This document shows, one piece after another, positions 14,113 through 14,243 of a stretch of 14,243 bases of DNA (position 1 is its first letter; the number at the start of each line of letters is the position of its first letter). Position numbers and translations under genes: made by a program. The notes under the pieces were generated by a model. The model saw nothing but the letters and a program-made list of their open reading frames with translations. It did not search any database and was not told the origin of the DNA. Source of the DNA: Pseudomonadota bacterium. GTDB taxonomy: Bacteria > Pseudomonadota > Gammaproteobacteria > Burkholderiales > Burkholderiaceae_B. Where the stretch lies: positions 1-14,243 of the forward strand of contig JAEWEH010000085.1 of NCBI GenBank assembly GCA_023389535.1, read 5' to 3'.

Positions 14113-14243
14113 GCAACTGATGGATGCGCAGGAAATGCGCGACAAACTGCCTTCTCGCGAATGGCTGGTATTCGATGTCCGGCACGATCTGGCAGACCAT
14201 GCCGCGGGGCGGCGCGCCTACGAGCAGGGACACATACCCGGGG
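14105..14243 (+). CDS. Rhodanese-type sulfurtransferase, N-terminal part (partial)
   Basis: The frame opens at GTG 14105 and stays open to the window edge, giving 46 residues. After a short lead (MFKQLMDAQEMRDKL) the segment WLVFDVRHDLADHAAGRRAY and then EQGHIPG is typical of the first domain of two-domain rhodanese or 3-mercaptopyruvate sulfurtransferases: a DVR strand followed by YxxGHIPGA. These enzymes transfer sulfane sulfur from thiosulfate or 3-mercaptopyruvate to an acceptor. The catalytic Cys would lie beyond the window, so activity and subtype cannot be judged. It overlaps the end of the DMT transporter gene by eight bases (GTGTTTAA), the mark of a coupled operon. Confidence 0.8.
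   Translation, partial: MFKQLMDAQEMRDKLPSREWLVFDVRHDLADHAAGRRAYEQGHIPG

Overview
The window looks like ordinary chromosome from a GC-rich beta-proteobacterium, most likely Burkholderiales and probably Alcaligenaceae (Bordetella/Achromobacter/Pusillimonas-like). The reasons are the protein families present, the GC-rich third codon positions, and recognisable sigma70 and sigma32 style promoters. The genus is an inference. I see no phage, insertion sequence, CRISPR array, tRNA or rRNA.

Left part (1-6591). After the last codons of an unidentified plus-strand gene there is a bidirectional terminator. Then comes a minus-strand block, read from right to left: gabD (succinate-semialdehyde dehydrogenase), its intrinsic terminator, tauA-tauB-tauC (taurine ABC importer), and a MocR-type regulator (HTH plus aminotransferase-like domain) with its own promoter. 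Upstream of tauA lie two direct repeats of the form CTGGWCCTA. These resemble the operator I recall for the MocR-type taurine regulator TauR, and no such site was seen upstream of gabD. I therefore read the cluster as a TauR-controlled taurine uptake operon beside an independently expressed gabD. No taurine-degrading enzyme (TauD, Tpa, Xsc) is in the window. A 39-codon minus-strand ORF between the regulator and the terminator may encode a tiny membrane protein; this is weak.

Middle (6716-10112). A LOG-family nucleotide hydrolase gene (minus) and polA (plus) diverge from overlapping start codons, so at least one promoter must lie inside the neighbouring coding sequence or give a nearly leaderless message. 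PolA is full length with all three catalytic domains apparently intact.

Right part (10167-14243). A Na/Pi cotransporter with a PhoU-like tail and htpX (membrane metalloprotease) are both on the minus strand. htpX has a convincing heat-shock (sigma32) promoter. An unexplained, foldable 320-base intergenic stretch follows. Then a plus-strand pair begins: an EamA/DMT transporter translationally coupled (8-base overlap) to a rhodanese-type sulfurtransferase that runs off the window.

The best leads are the predicted TauR operator, the sigma32 promoter of htpX, the nested inverted repeats at 13017-13114, the overlapping start codons of polA and the LOG gene, and the small repeat-containing ORF. 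I found no clearly new multi-gene system.
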